Of a stretch of DNA of 64,000 nucleotides, positions 18,476-28,244 are shown one piece after another. This DNA is from Lelliottia nimipressuralis. Lineage in GTDB: Bacteria; Pseudomonadota; Gammaproteobacteria; Enterobacterales; Enterobacteriaceae. The position numbers and the translations under genes were made by a program. Positions within the stretch are counted from its first letter, which is position 1. Each line of letters starts with the position of its first letter. The notes below the pieces were generated by a model. That model saw only the letters and a list, made by a program, of their open reading frames with translations. It was not told the origin of the DNA and did no database searches. The stretch lies in assembly GCF_004115925.1 (NCBI RefSeq), contig NZ_SDDX01000004.1:1-64000 (forward strand). The letters are read 5' to 3'.

Positions 18476-21090
18476 GCCGGCTGTCCAATGCGCTCCTCAT
18501 CCCGCCCGTTAGCGCGCGCTTAAGCGAGCGTTACCGGAATTATCGCCGTCACGGTGCGTCTGCGTTTAGCGCTGCGCTGGGCTGCTTCTGGGTGATTTTG
18601 GCCTGGATGTTCATCCCACTCGAACATCCGCGCTGGCAGCGGATTCGCGCGCGCCATCGCGAGCTTTATCCGCATCTCGATCCTGACCGCCCGCGCCCTC
18701 TCGATCCGGCGCGCTACGCGATTCAGGCGTTATGGCTTATCGTCAGTCAGGCGAAACGCGAAAAAACTGAACCGCGCTGGCGCACGTACAGTCGCTTTAA
18801 GAACGTGCGCGGGCGTTACCATCAGTGGCTGGAAACACTGCCTGAGCGCTTCAGCGACCAGACCAGCCATCTCGATTCGCATAAAGAGCTGGGGCATCTG
18901 CATCCCGGCTTGCGGCGTTTTATTCTCGGGGTGATCGTCGTTTTCTCGCTCATTCTGGCGCTGCTCTGTATCACTCAGCCGTTTAACCCGCTGGCGCAGT
19001 TTATCTTCCTGATTCTGCTGTGGGGCGTGGCCCTGCTGGTGCGGCGTATTCCAGGGCGTTTCTCGGCGCTGATGCTGATTGTGCTCTCCCTGACCGTCTC
19101 CTGCCGCTACATCTGGTGGCGCTATACCTCGACGCTGAACTGGGATGACCCGGTGAGCCTGACCTGCGGTTTGGTCCTGCTGTTTGCGGAAACCTACGCG
19201 TGGGTGGTGCTGGTGCTGGGGTATTTCCAGGTGGTCTGGCCGCTGAATCGCCAGCCGGTTCCGCTGCCGAAAGACACCGCCCAGTGGCCGACGGTGGATA
19301 TTTTCGTTCCGACCTATAACGAAGATCTGAACGTGGTGAAAAACACCATTTACGCCTCTCTCGGTATCGACTGGCCGAAAGACAAGCTCACTATCTGGAT
19401 TCTGGACGACGGCGGGCGCGAAGAGTTTCGCCAGTTCGCCGACAGCGTGGGGGTGAAATACATCGCCCGTACTACCCACGAGCACGCCAAAGCCGGCAAC
19501 ATCAACAACGCGCTGAAGTACGCCACGGGCGAATTCGTGTCGATTTTTGACTGCGACCACGTCCCGACGCGCTCGTTCTTGCAGATGACCATGGGCTGGT
19601 TCCTGAAAGAGAAACAGCTGGCGATGATGCAGACGCCGCACCACTTTTTCTCGCCGGACCCGTTCGAGCGCAACCTCGGGCGTTTTCGTAAAACGCCTAA
19701 CGAAGGCACGCTGTTCTACGGGCTGGTGCAGGACGGGAACGACATGTGGGATGCCACCTTCTTCTGCGGCTCTTGTGCGGTGATTCGCCGTAAACCGCTG
19801 GATGAAATTGGCGGTATCGCCGTCGAAACCGTCACCGAAGATGCGCACACCTCTCTGCGCTTGCACCGTCGCGGCTACACCTCGGCGTACATGCGTATTC
19901 CGCAGGCGGCGGGGCTGGCGACGGAATCGTTATCCGCCCACATTGGCCAGCGTATTCGCTGGGCGCGCGGAATGGTGCAGATTTTCCGCCTCGATAACCC
20001 GCTGACGGGTAAAGGGCTGAAGCTCGCGCAGCGTCTCTGCTACGTCAACGCCATGTTCCACTTCCTGTCCGGTATCCCGCGGCTGATCTTCCTGACGGCA
20101 CCGCTGGCCTTCCTGCTGCTGCACGCGTACATCATTTTTGCCCCGGCGCTGATGATTGCCCTGTTCGTTCTGCCGCACATGATCCACGCCAGCCTGACCA
20201 ACTCGAAAATTCAGGGGAAATATCGCCATTCGTTCTGGAGTGAAATCTACGAAACGGTGCTGGCCTGGTACATCGCACCGCCCACGCTGGTGGCGCTGAT
20301 TAACCCGCATAAAGGCAAATTCAACGTCACCGCGAAAGGCGGGCTGGTGGAAGAGGAGTACGTCGACTGGGTGATCTCCCGCCCTTATATTTTCCTCGTC
20401 CTGCTGAATATCTTCGGCGTGATGGTGGGGATCTGGCGCTACTTCTATGGCCCGGAAAACGAAGTGCTGACGGTCTTCGTCAGCCTCGCATGGGTCTTCT
20501 ACAATCTGATCATTCTCGGCGGCGCGGTGGCGGTATCGGTGGAGAGCAAACAGGTTCGTCGCTCCCATCGCGTCGAAATCTCCATGCCTGCGGCGATTGC
20601 CCGTGAAGATGGCCATCTCTTCTCCTGTACCGTCCACGACTTCTCCGACGGGGGGTTAGGCATCAAGATTAACGGCCAGGCGAAAGTGCTCGAAGGGCAG
20701 AAGGTGAAATTGCTGCTCAAGCGCGGCCAGCAGGAGTACGTATTTCCGACGCAGGTTGTGCGTGTGTTGGGCAATGAAGTTGGGCTGCAGCTGATGCCGC
20801 TCACCAAGAAGCAACATATTGATTTTGTTCAGTGTACCTTTGCCCGCGCGGATACGTGGGCACTCTGGCAGGATAGCTTCCCGGAAGATAAGCCGCTGGA
20901 AAGTCTGCTGGATATTCTGAAGTTGGGGTTCCGTGGTTATCGCCACCTTGCAGAATTCGCTCCGCCGTCAGTGAAAATAATTTTCCGTTCACTTACCTCG
21001 CTGGTTTCCTGGGTGGTGTCGTTTATCCCTCGTCGCCCTGAGCGGGATGAGGCGAAACAACAACCGGACCCGGTTATGGCTCAACAATGA
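18472..21090 (+). CDS. bcsA: Cellulose synthase catalytic subunit BcsA, class II
   Basis: This is the processive family 2 glycosyltransferase that makes beta-1,4-glucan from UDP-glucose, activated by c-di-GMP. It has 872 residues, the E. coli length, and an N-terminal extension of about 150 residues that the class I BcsA lacks. The motifs are intact: DDG near 312, DCD near 360, TED near 454, QRIRW near 493, gating FNVTAKGG, and PilZ RRSHR near 695 with DFSDGG near 722. It keeps a full C-terminal tail after PilZ (RADTWALWQ onward). The ATG overlaps the bcsQ stop. GGGAGAGG upstream is a strong ribosome site. I see no frameshift. Confidence 0.97.
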   Translation: MSRLSNALLIPPVSARLSERYRNYRRHGASAFSAALGCFWVILAWMFIPLEHPRWQRIRARHRELYPHLDPDRPRPLDPARYAIQALWLIVSQAKREKTEPRWRTYSRFKNVRGRYHQWLETLPERFSDQTSHLDSHKELGHLHPGLRRFILGVIVVFSLILALLCITQPFNPLAQFIFLILLWGVALLVRRIPGRFSALMLIVLSLTVSCRYIWWRYTSTLNWDDPVSLTCGLVLLFAETYAWVVLVLGYFQVVWPLNRQPVPLPKDTAQWPTVDIFVPTYNEDLNVVKNTIYASLGIDWPKDKLTIWILDDGGREEFRQFADSVGVKYIARTTHEHAKAGNINNALKYATGEFVSIFDCDHVPTRSFLQMTMGWFLKEKQLAMMQTPHHFFSPDPFERNLGRFRKTPNEGTLFYGLVQDGNDMWDATFFCGSCAVIRRKPLDEIGGIAVETVTEDAHTSLRLHRRGYTSAYMRIPQAAGLATESLSAHIGQRIRWARGMVQIFRLDNPLTGKGLKLAQRLCYVNAMFHFLSGIPRLIFLTAPLAFLLLHAYIIFAPALMIALFVLPHMIHASLTNSKIQGKYRHSFWSEIYETVLAWYIAPPTLVALINPHKGKFNVTAKGGLVEEEYVDWVISRPYIFLVLLNIFGVMVGIWRYFYGPENEVLTVFVSLAWVFYNLIILGGAVAVSVESKQVRRSHRVEISMPAAIAREDGHLFSCTVHDFSDGGLGIKINGQAKVLEGQKVKLLLKRGQQEYVFPTQVVRVLGNEVGLQLMPLTKKQHIDFVQCTFARADTWALWQDSFPEDKPLESLLDILKLGFRGYRHLAEFAPPSVKIIFRSLTSLVSWVVSFIPRRPERDEAKQQPDPVMAQQ

Positions 21091-21100
21091 TGATAACGCG

Positions 21101-23533
21101 ATGAAAAGAAAACTTTCCTGGATATGTGCTGTGGCGGTTGGGATGAGTTCGCTGCCCGCAATGATGGCTCAGGCGGCGCCTGAAAATTCGACGCAAACTC
21201 CTGCGCCGACGGTGCCTGTCGTGGCGCAAGCGACGGATCCGGTGGTTACAGCAGCACCTGGGCAAACCGAAAACGTGGTGCCTAATCAGCCAACGGAGGG
21301 GAATACCCTGCCGGGAACGCCGACGGGCGCGCAGGCGGTTGGTCAGGTGATGCCGGGCGTGAACGGTGCGAATGCGCCTATGGTTGCGGATAACGTTCCG
21401 TCGCGTGACGTGAAGCTGACGTTTGCGCAGATTGCGCCGCCTCCGGGCAGCATGATCCTGCGCGGGATCAACCCGAACGGTGGCGTTGAATTTGGCATAC
21501 GCAGCGATGAAGTGGTCTCCAGCGCGCTGCTGAATCTGGAATACACCCCATCGCCGTCCCTGCTGCCGGTTCAGTCCCAGCTGAAAGTCTATCTCAATGA
21601 TGAGCTGATGGGCGTACTGCCGGTCACCAAAGAACAGCTGGGCAAGAAAACCCTGGCGCAGGTGCCGATCAACCCGCTGTTTATCACCGACTTTAACCGC
21701 GTGCGCCTCGAGTTTGTCGGCCACTATCGCGACGTCTGCGAAAACCCGGCCAGCAGTACCCTGTGGATGGACGTCGGTCGTAACTCCTCCCTGAACATGA
21801 CTTACCAGACGCTGGCGGTCAAAAATGACCTTTCCGCGTTCCCGATTCCATTCTTTGATCCACGCGATAACCGCGAGCTGAACCTGCCGGTGGTGTTTGC
21901 CGGTTCACCGGATGTAGCGCAACAGCAGGCGGCGACCATCGTCACCTCGTGGTTTGGCTCCCGCTCTGGCTGGCGCGGGCAGAGCTTCCCGGTACTGTTC
22001 GACAAGCTGCCGGAAAGAAACGCTATCGTGTTTGCCACCAACGACAAACGCCCGGCGTTCCTCCGCGATCACCCTGAGGTGAAAGGCCCGACCGTCGAAA
22101 TGATGAATCATCCGGATAAGCCGTATGTGAAGTTGTTAGTGGTATTCGGTCGCGATGATAAAGATCTGGTCCAGGCGGCGAAAGGCATTGCCCAGGGGAA
22201 CGTGCTGTTCCGTGGCAATAGCGTCGCCATTGGCGACGTGAAACCGCTGCTGGCGCGTAAACCTTACGATGCGCCAAACTGGATCCGCACCGATCGCGCG
22301 GTGACCTTCGGCGAACTGAAAACCTATGAAGAGCAGCTCCAGTCTACCGGGCTTGAGCCATCTGCGATTAACGTCTCCCTGAACCTGCCGCCGGATCTCT
22401 ATCTCCTGCGCAGTAACGGGATCGATATCAATCTGAACTATCGCTATACCGCGCCGCCAACCAAAGACAGCTCGCGCATGGATATCAGCCTGAACAACCA
22501 GTTCCTGCAATCCTTCCCGCTGACCAGCAGCCAGGACACCAACAAGCTGTTGCTGCGTCTGCCGGTCCTTCAGGGTCTGCTGGACGGCAAAACAGACGTC
22601 TCCATTCCGGCGCTGAAACTCGGGGCGGTGAACCAGTTACGCTTTGATTTCCAGTACATGAACCCAATGCCTGGCGGCTCGGTGGATAACTGCATCACCT
22701 TCCAGCCGGTCGCGAATCATGTGGTGATCGGCGACGACTCCACCATCGACTTCTCGAAGTATTATCACTTTATCGCGCTGCCGGATCTGCGCGCGTTTGC
22801 TAACGCCAGCTTCCCGTTCAGCCGTATGGCCGACCTCTCTGAAACCATCGTTGTGATGCCAAAAACACCTAACGAAGGCCAGGTGGCGACGCTGCTCGAT
22901 GCGATGGCGTCCGTCGGCGCACAAACCGGTTTACCGGCGCTGAACGTCACGTTGACGGATGATGGCAGCCAGATTCAGGGTAAAGACGCCGATATCATGC
23001 TCATTGGCACCATTCCGGATAAGCTGAAAGACGATAAACGTATCGACCTGCTGGTCCATGCGACCGAGTCTTGGGTGAACACACCGCTGCGCCAGACCTC
23101 CTTCCCGAGCATCATGCCGGATATGGCCGACCGCGAAGCGAGCGTTCAGACCAACATCAGCTCCCAGGGACCGATGGCGGCGATTGTCGGCTTCCAGTCT
23201 CCTTACAACGATCAGCGCAGCGTTATCGCCCTGCTGGCAGACAGCCCGCGCGGGTATGAGCTGCTGAATGGCGCGATGAATGACAGTGGTAAGCGCGCCG
23301 CGATGTTTGGTTCGGTCGCGGTGATCCGTGAGTCCGGCGTGAATAGCCTGCGCGTGGGTGACGTCTACTACGTCGGTCATCTGCCGTGGTTCGAGCGCAT
23401 GTGGTATGCCCTGGCAAACCATCCGGTGCTGCTGGCAGTCTTCGCGGCGATAAGCGTCGTGCTGCTCGCGTGGGTGATGTGGCGTCTGCTGCGTATTATC
23501 AGCCGTCGTCGTCTGCATTCGGATCGTGAGTAA
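21101..23533 (+). CDS. bcsB: Cellulose synthase periplasmic subunit BcsB, class II
   Basis: BcsB is the periplasmic partner of the class II BcsA, anchored by a C-terminal helix. It has 810 residues, against about 779 in E. coli. The signal peptide ends near AQA (residue 24). The extra length is a Pro/Thr/Gln/Val-rich linker at about 25-95, before the conserved SRDVKLTFAQIAPPPGSM. Conserved PMPGGSVDNC and HVVIGDDSTIDFSKYYH segments follow. The C-terminal helix is HPVLLAVFAAISVVLLAWVMW with a basic tail. The start is 10 nt after bcsA without a clear Shine-Dalgarno site, so translation probably relies on coupling. Confidence 0.96.
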   Translation: MKRKLSWICAVAVGMSSLPAMMAQAAPENSTQTPAPTVPVVAQATDPVVTAAPGQTENVVPNQPTEGNTLPGTPTGAQAVGQVMPGVNGANAPMVADNVPSRDVKLTFAQIAPPPGSMILRGINPNGGVEFGIRSDEVVSSALLNLEYTPSPSLLPVQSQLKVYLNDELMGVLPVTKEQLGKKTLAQVPINPLFITDFNRVRLEFVGHYRDVCENPASSTLWMDVGRNSSLNMTYQTLAVKNDLSAFPIPFFDPRDNRELNLPVVFAGSPDVAQQQAATIVTSWFGSRSGWRGQSFPVLFDKLPERNAIVFATNDKRPAFLRDHPEVKGPTVEMMNHPDKPYVKLLVVFGRDDKDLVQAAKGIAQGNVLFRGNSVAIGDVKPLLARKPYDAPNWIRTDRAVTFGELKTYEEQLQSTGLEPSAINVSLNLPPDLYLLRSNGIDINLNYRYTAPPTKDSSRMDISLNNQFLQSFPLTSSQDTNKLLLRLPVLQGLLDGKTDVSIPALKLGAVNQLRFDFQYMNPMPGGSVDNCITFQPVANHVVIGDDSTIDFSKYYHFIALPDLRAFANASFPFSRMADLSETIVVMPKTPNEGQVATLLDAMASVGAQTGLPALNVTLTDDGSQIQGKDADIMLIGTIPDKLKDDKRIDLLVHATESWVNTPLRQTSFPSIMPDMADREASVQTNISSQGPMAAIVGFQSPYNDQRSVIALLADSPRGYELLNGAMNDSGKRAAMFGSVAVIRESGVNSLRVGDVYYVGHLPWFERMWYALANHPVLLAVFAAISVVLLAWVMWRLLRIISRRRLHSDRE

Positions 23534-23539
23534 CCGGTG

Positions 23540-24646
23540 ATGAAAGGGTTTCGCTGGTGCGTAATGGCTATGGTGGTAATGGCGGCGTCGAACGTTCGCG
23601 CCGCCTGTACCTGGCCTGCATGGGAGCAGTTTAAAAAGGACTATATCAGCGAAGGCGGGCGCGTCATTGATCCCAGTGACGCGCGCAAAATCAGTACGTC
23701 GGAAGGGCAAAGCTACGCGCTGTTTTTTGCCCTCGCGGCGAACGATCGCCAGACCTTTGATCGCCTGCTCGGCTGGACGCGCGACAACCTCGCGCAGGGC
23801 GATTTGAGCCAGCATCTCCCCGCCTGGCTGTGGGGAATGAAAGAGAAAGACGCCTGGGCGGTGATCGACAGCAATTCAGCGTCGGATGCCGATATCTGGA
23901 TTGCCTGGTCGCTGCTGGAGGCGGGGCGTCTGTGGAAAGCGCCAGAGTACACCGCCACCGGGAAAGCGCTGCTCAAGCGCATCGCCAGTGAAGAGGTGGT
24001 AAAAGTGCCGGGCCTGGGGCTGATGCTGCTGCCTGGCAAAGTCGGCTTTGCTGAAGAGAAATCCTGGCGCTTTAACCCAAGCTATCTCCCGCCGCAGCTG
24101 GCGAACTATTTCACCCGCTTTGGCGCACCCTGGACTACGCTTCGTGAAACCAATTTGCGCCTGCTGCTGGAAACCGCGCCAAAAGGGTTCTCACCCGACT
24201 GGGTGCAATATCAAAAAAATAAGGGCTGGCAACTGAAGCCAGAAAAAACGTTTATCGGCAGTTACGATGCGATTCGCGTCTATCTCTGGGCGGGCATGTT
24301 GCACGACCGGGACCCGCAGAAAGCACGACTGCTGGCGCGTTTTAAACCCATGGCGACGCTAACAACAAAAAAAGGCGTTCCCCCTGAGAAAGTCGATGTC
24401 GCCAGCGGTAAAACCATGGGGAATGGCCCGATTGGTTTCTCCGCCTCACTGCTGCCGTTTTTACAAAACCGCGATGCACAAGCGGTACAACGTCAGCGTG
24501 TCGCCGACCATTTTCCCGGTAACGACGCCTATTACAGCTACGTACTGACCCTGTTTGGACAAGGATGGGATCAGCACCGTTTTCGTTTCACCGCAAAGGG
24601 TGAATTACACCCTGACTGGGGCCAGGAATGCGCAAGTTCTCATTAA
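23540..24646 (+). CDS. bcsZ: Endo-1,4-beta-glucanase BcsZ, class II (glycoside hydrolase family 8)
   Basis: This is a periplasmic cellulase of 368 residues, the E. coli length. The signal peptide ends at VRA (about 21), before [10 protein letters not shown]. Catalytic E55 in TSEGQSY is at the E. coli position, and the base aspartate lies in SYDAIRV (about 243). The gene lies between bcsB and bcsC, the usual class II place. GTG 23537 directly before the ATG is a possible but less likely start. The 3' end overlaps bcsC by 19 nt. Confidence 0.96.
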   Translation: MKGFRWCVMAMVVMAASNVRAACTWPAWEQFKKDYISEGGRVIDPSDARKISTSEGQSYALFFALAANDRQTFDRLLGWTRDNLAQGDLSQHLPAWLWGMKEKDAWAVIDSNSASDADIWIAWSLLEAGRLWKAPEYTATGKALLKRIASEEVVKVPGLGLMLLPGKVGFAEEKSWRFNPSYLPPQLANYFTRFGAPWTTLRETNLRLLLETAPKGFSPDWVQYQKNKGWQLKPEKTFIGSYDAIRVYLWAGMLHDRDPQKARLLARFKPMATLTTKKGVPPEKVDVASGKTMGNGPIGFSASLLPFLQNRDAQAVQRQRVADHFPGNDAYYSYVLTLFGQGWDQHRFRFTAKGELHPDWGQECASSH

Positions 24647-27600
24647 GTTTACTCAGTTTATCCCTTGGATTGACGCTGATGCCGCTGGCGCAGGCCGCCA
24701 ATTCTCCGCAGCAGCAACAGCTGCTGGAACAGGTGCGCCTGGGCGAATCGACCAACCGCGAGGATTTGGTTCGCCAGTCGTTGTATCGTCTTGAACTGAT
24801 CGACCCCAACAATCCGGATGTGGTCGCCGCGCGTTTCCGCTATTTGCTGCGTCAGGGTGATAACGCCGGGGCGCAAAAAGAGTTAGACCGTCTCAAAGGA
24901 CTTGCGCCCAGCTCCAGCGCCTATAAATCGTCGCGCAACGCGATGCTGCTCTCGACCCCAGAAGGGCGTCAGGATCTGCAGCAGGCGCGCCTGCTGGCCA
25001 CAACGGGCCATACCCAGGAAGCCATTGCCGCCTACGATAAAATCTTCGCTGGCGATCCGCCAAACGACGTTCTGGCGGCGGAATACTGGAACGTGGTGGC
25101 TAAAAATCCTGCCCGTAGCAACGAGGCTATTAATCAGCTTAAAAAAATTAACCTCAGCAGCCCTGGCAATACCGAGCTGCAGAACTCGTTATCCCAGCTG
25201 TTATTCAAAAACGGCCGTCGCGATGAGGGCTTTGCCGTCCTCAGGCAGATGGCGAGATCGAACGCCGGGCGCGATGCGGCCTCTGATATCTGGTATCAGC
25301 AGATCAAAGACCTGCCGGTCAGCGCCGGCAGCGTAAAAGCGCTCCAGGATTATCTGCAGGTGTTCAGCGCGGGCGATAACGTTACTGCCGCCCGCTCGCA
25401 GCTGGAAGCCCAGCAAAAACAGCTGGCCGATCCGGCGTTCCGCGCCAAAGCCGAAGGGCTGGCCGCCGTGGAGGCAGGACAGGGCAATAAAGCAGTATCA
25501 GACCTACAGCAGGCGGTAAATGCCAATCACACCGACAGCGAAGCCGTAGGCGCGCTGGGCCAGGCCTACTCCCAGCGCGGCGATCGTGCCCGCGCCGTTG
25601 CACAGTTTGAAAAAGCCATTGCCCTCGATCCACAGAGTGATAACCGTGGGAAATGGGACAGCCTGCTGAAAGTGAACCGTTACTGGCTGCTGATCCAGCA
25701 GGGCGATGCCGCGCTGAAAGCCAACAATGTCGCGCAGGCAGAACGTTACTACCAGCAGGCGCGCACTGTCGATAACACCGACAGCTACGCGGTGCTCGGG
25801 CTGGGTGATGCCGCCGTCGCGCGCAAAGACAACGCCGCCGCCGAGCGTTTCTACCGCCAGGCCCTGCGGATGGACAGCGGCAACAGCAACGCGGTGCGCG
25901 GGCTGGCGAATATCTACCGTGCGGAATCGCCGGAAAAAGCCGACCAGTTTATCCGCTCGCTCTCTGCCAGCCAGCGTCGCAGTATCGACGATATCGAACG
26001 CAGCCTGACCAACGACAGATTATCCCAGCAGGCAGAACAGCTGGAGAACGAGGGTAAATTTGCACAGGCAGCGGAAATTCAGCGCCGCCGTCTGGCGCTC
26101 TCGCCGGGCGATGTGTGGATTACCTATCGCCTGTCGCGCGATCTCTACAGTGCCGGACAGCGCAGCCAGGCGGATACGCTTATGCGCCAGCTGGCCAGCC
26201 AAAAACCGGCCGATCCGGAGCAGGTGTATGCCTACGGGTTATATCTTTCGGGTAACAATCAGGATCGCGCGGCCCTTGCGCACCTGAACACTCTGCCGCG
26301 CGCGCAGTGGAGCGGCAACATTCAGGAACTGGCTAACCGCCTGCAAAGCGATCAGGTGCTGGAAACCGCCAATCGCCTGCGTGAAAGCGGCCAGGAGCGG
26401 GAAGCCGAAACGCTGCTGCGCCAGCAGCCTGCCTCCTCACGTATCGATTTAACGCTGGCCGACTGGGCGCAGCAGCGCGGGGATAACACGTCGGCCATTG
26501 CGGCCTACAGCACTGTCCTGCAGCGCGAACCGCAAAATGTTGACGCCCTGCTCGGCCTGACGGAAGTCTATATCGCGCAAGGCAATAAAGACGGCGCCCG
26601 CGCTGAGCTTGCCAAACTGCCTGCCGGGCAGAACGGTGAGGCGCCGTCGATCAACACGCAGCGTCGCATCGCGCGGGTGCAGGCCGATCTCGGTGATACG
26701 ACCGCCGCACAGCAGACCTACAGCAAAATCCTTCCGCAGGCCAAATCGCAGCCGCCGTCGATGGAAAGCGCGCTGGTGCTGCGCGATGCGGCTAACTTCC
26801 AGGCTCAAAGCGGCCAACCGCAGCAGGCGCTGGAAACCTACAAAGATGCAATGGTGGCCTCCGGTGTCACCCCGTCGCGCCCTGAAGATAACGACAGCTT
26901 CACCCGTCTGACGCGCAATGACGAAAAAGACGACTGGCTGAAACGCGGCGTGCGCAGCGATGCGGCGGATCTCTATAAGCAGCAGGATGTGAATGTCACG
27001 CTGCAGCACGACTACTGGGGTTCCAGCGGTACGGGCGGGTATTCCGACCTGAAAGCGCACACCACCATGCTGCACGTGGATGCGCCGCTGTCGGACGGAC
27101 GGATGTTCTTCCGAAGCGACATGGTGAACATGGACGCGGGTTCCTTCGATACCAACGGTGGCACCTACGACCCGAAATGGGGTACCTGTGCGGCGACGCC
27201 GTGTAGCGGCAACACCAGCCAGAAACAAAACGGCGCCAGCGTGGCCGTTGGCTGGCAGAACAAAACCTGGGAGATGGACATCGGCACCACGCCGATGGGC
27301 TTTGACGTCGTCGATGTGGTCGGCGGCCTGAGTTACAGCAACGATCTCGGCCCGATCGGTTACACCCTGAATGCCCATCGTCGCCCGATCTCCAGCTCAC
27401 TGCTGGCCTTCGCCGGACAAAAAGACCCGAACACGGGAACCACCTGGGGCGGCGTGCGCGCAACCGGTGGTGGCGTCAGCGTCAGTTACGACAAAGGCGA
27501 AGCGAACGGCGTCTGGTCAAGCCTGAATATGGACTCTTTGCAGGGCAAAAACGTCGAGGATAACTGGCGTATTCGCTGGATGACCGGCTATTACTATAAG

Positions 27601-28125
27601 CTTATCAACGACAACAACGAGCGTCTGACGGTGGGCGTGTCGAATATGCTCTGGCATTACGACAAAGATTTGAGTGCCTATTCTCTGGGACAGGGCGGCT
27701 ACTACAGCCCGCAGGAGTATGTCTCCTTCGCGCTGCCGGTCACCTGGCGTAAACGCACCGAAAACTGGTCATGGGAGCTGGGCGGGTCGGTCTCCTGGTC
27801 GCATTCCAAAACCAAAGACGGGATGCGTTACCCGATTCAGGGATTGATTCCAGATAATCACTACGATATCGATGACAACCTGATGTATTCCGACAAAAAA
27901 GAGCCGGAAAATGGCAGCAGCTCGTCCGGTACCGGTTATACCGCGCGGGCGATTATCGAACGTCGCGTGACCTCAAACTGGTTTGTCGGTTTGGGCGTTG
28001 ATATTCAGGAGGCGAAAGATTACACCCCGAGTCATGCGTTAATTTACGTGCGCTACTCGGCTGAGGGCTGGCAGGGCGATATGGACCTGCCTCCGCAACC
28101 GCTGATCCCTTACGCGGACTGGTAA
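24628..28125 (+). CDS. bcsC: Cellulose export TPR / outer-membrane barrel protein BcsC, class II
   Basis: This is the outer-membrane exporter of the class II system: a periplasmic TPR superhelix followed by a beta-barrel. It has 1165 residues (E. coli 1157). The signal peptide ends near AQA (about 23). TPR-type repeats run to about 740. The barrel domain starts around the [10 protein letters not shown] segment and includes [28 protein letters not shown] and the terminal strand region ALIYVRYS. The reading frame is open throughout, unlike the class I homologue. It is the last gene of the class II operon. Confidence 0.96.
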   Translation: MRKFSLSLLSLSLGLTLMPLAQAANSPQQQQLLEQVRLGESTNREDLVRQSLYRLELIDPNNPDVVAARFRYLLRQGDNAGAQKELDRLKGLAPSSSAYKSSRNAMLLSTPEGRQDLQQARLLATTGHTQEAIAAYDKIFAGDPPNDVLAAEYWNVVAKNPARSNEAINQLKKINLSSPGNTELQNSLSQLLFKNGRRDEGFAVLRQMARSNAGRDAASDIWYQQIKDLPVSAGSVKALQDYLQVFSAGDNVTAARSQLEAQQKQLADPAFRAKAEGLAAVEAGQGNKAVSDLQQAVNANHTDSEAVGALGQAYSQRGDRARAVAQFEKAIALDPQSDNRGKWDSLLKVNRYWLLIQQGDAALKANNVAQAERYYQQARTVDNTDSYAVLGLGDAAVARKDNAAAERFYRQALRMDSGNSNAVRGLANIYRAESPEKADQFIRSLSASQRRSIDDIERSLTNDRLSQQAEQLENEGKFAQAAEIQRRRLALSPGDVWITYRLSRDLYSAGQRSQADTLMRQLASQKPADPEQVYAYGLYLSGNNQDRAALAHLNTLPRAQWSGNIQELANRLQSDQVLETANRLRESGQEREAETLLRQQPASSRIDLTLADWAQQRGDNTSAIAAYSTVLQREPQNVDALLGLTEVYIAQGNKDGARAELAKLPAGQNGEAPSINTQRRIARVQADLGDTTAAQQTYSKILPQAKSQPPSMESALVLRDAANFQAQSGQPQQALETYKDAMVASGVTPSRPEDNDSFTRLTRNDEKDDWLKRGVRSDAADLYKQQDVNVTLQHDYWGSSGTGGYSDLKAHTTMLHVDAPLSDGRMFFRSDMVNMDAGSFDTNGGTYDPKWGTCAATPCSGNTSQKQNGASVAVGWQNKTWEMDIGTTPMGFDVVDVVGGLSYSNDLGPIGYTLNAHRRPISSSLLAFAGQKDPNTGTTWGGVRATGGGVSVSYDKGEANGVWSSLNMDSLQGKNVEDNWRIRWMTGYYYKLINDNNERLTVGVSNMLWHYDKDLSAYSLGQGGYYSPQEYVSFALPVTWRKRTENWSWELGGSVSWSHSKTKDGMRYPIQGLIPDNHYDIDDNLMYSDKKEPENGSSSSGTGYTARAIIERRVTSNWFVGLGVDIQEAKDYTPSHALIYVRYSAEGWQGDMDLPPQPLIPYADW

Positions 28126-28179
28126 CCGGATTTATCTTTAATCCACCTCTTAGGCTCTCTTAAAATCGTCGCGATCGGG

Positions 28180-28219
28180 TATACTCTGCCGGGAATAGGG
28201 TAACACTTTGTTACCCTAT
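28180..28219 (+). promoter_or_regulatory. Promoter -10 and perfect hairpin at the pdeK 5' end
   Basis: TATACT at 28180-28185 is a good -10, but no good -35 is seen. Right after it is a perfect 11-bp inverted repeat with a 3-nt loop (28195-28205 and 28209-28219, core GGGTAACA / TGTTACCC). The right arm covers the upstream ATG 28218. A transcript from this -10 would begin with the hairpin. It could also act as an operator or end the bcsC transcript, but there is no T-run. Confidence 0.5.
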
Positions 28220-28244
28220 GCTTCGGGTTTTGTGGAGAGTCAAT

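Noticed and set aside
18730-19866. 378-codon minus-strand open frame inside class II bcsA
   Set aside because: Shadow of the conserved glycosyltransferase region; low-complexity His/Arg/Gln composition.
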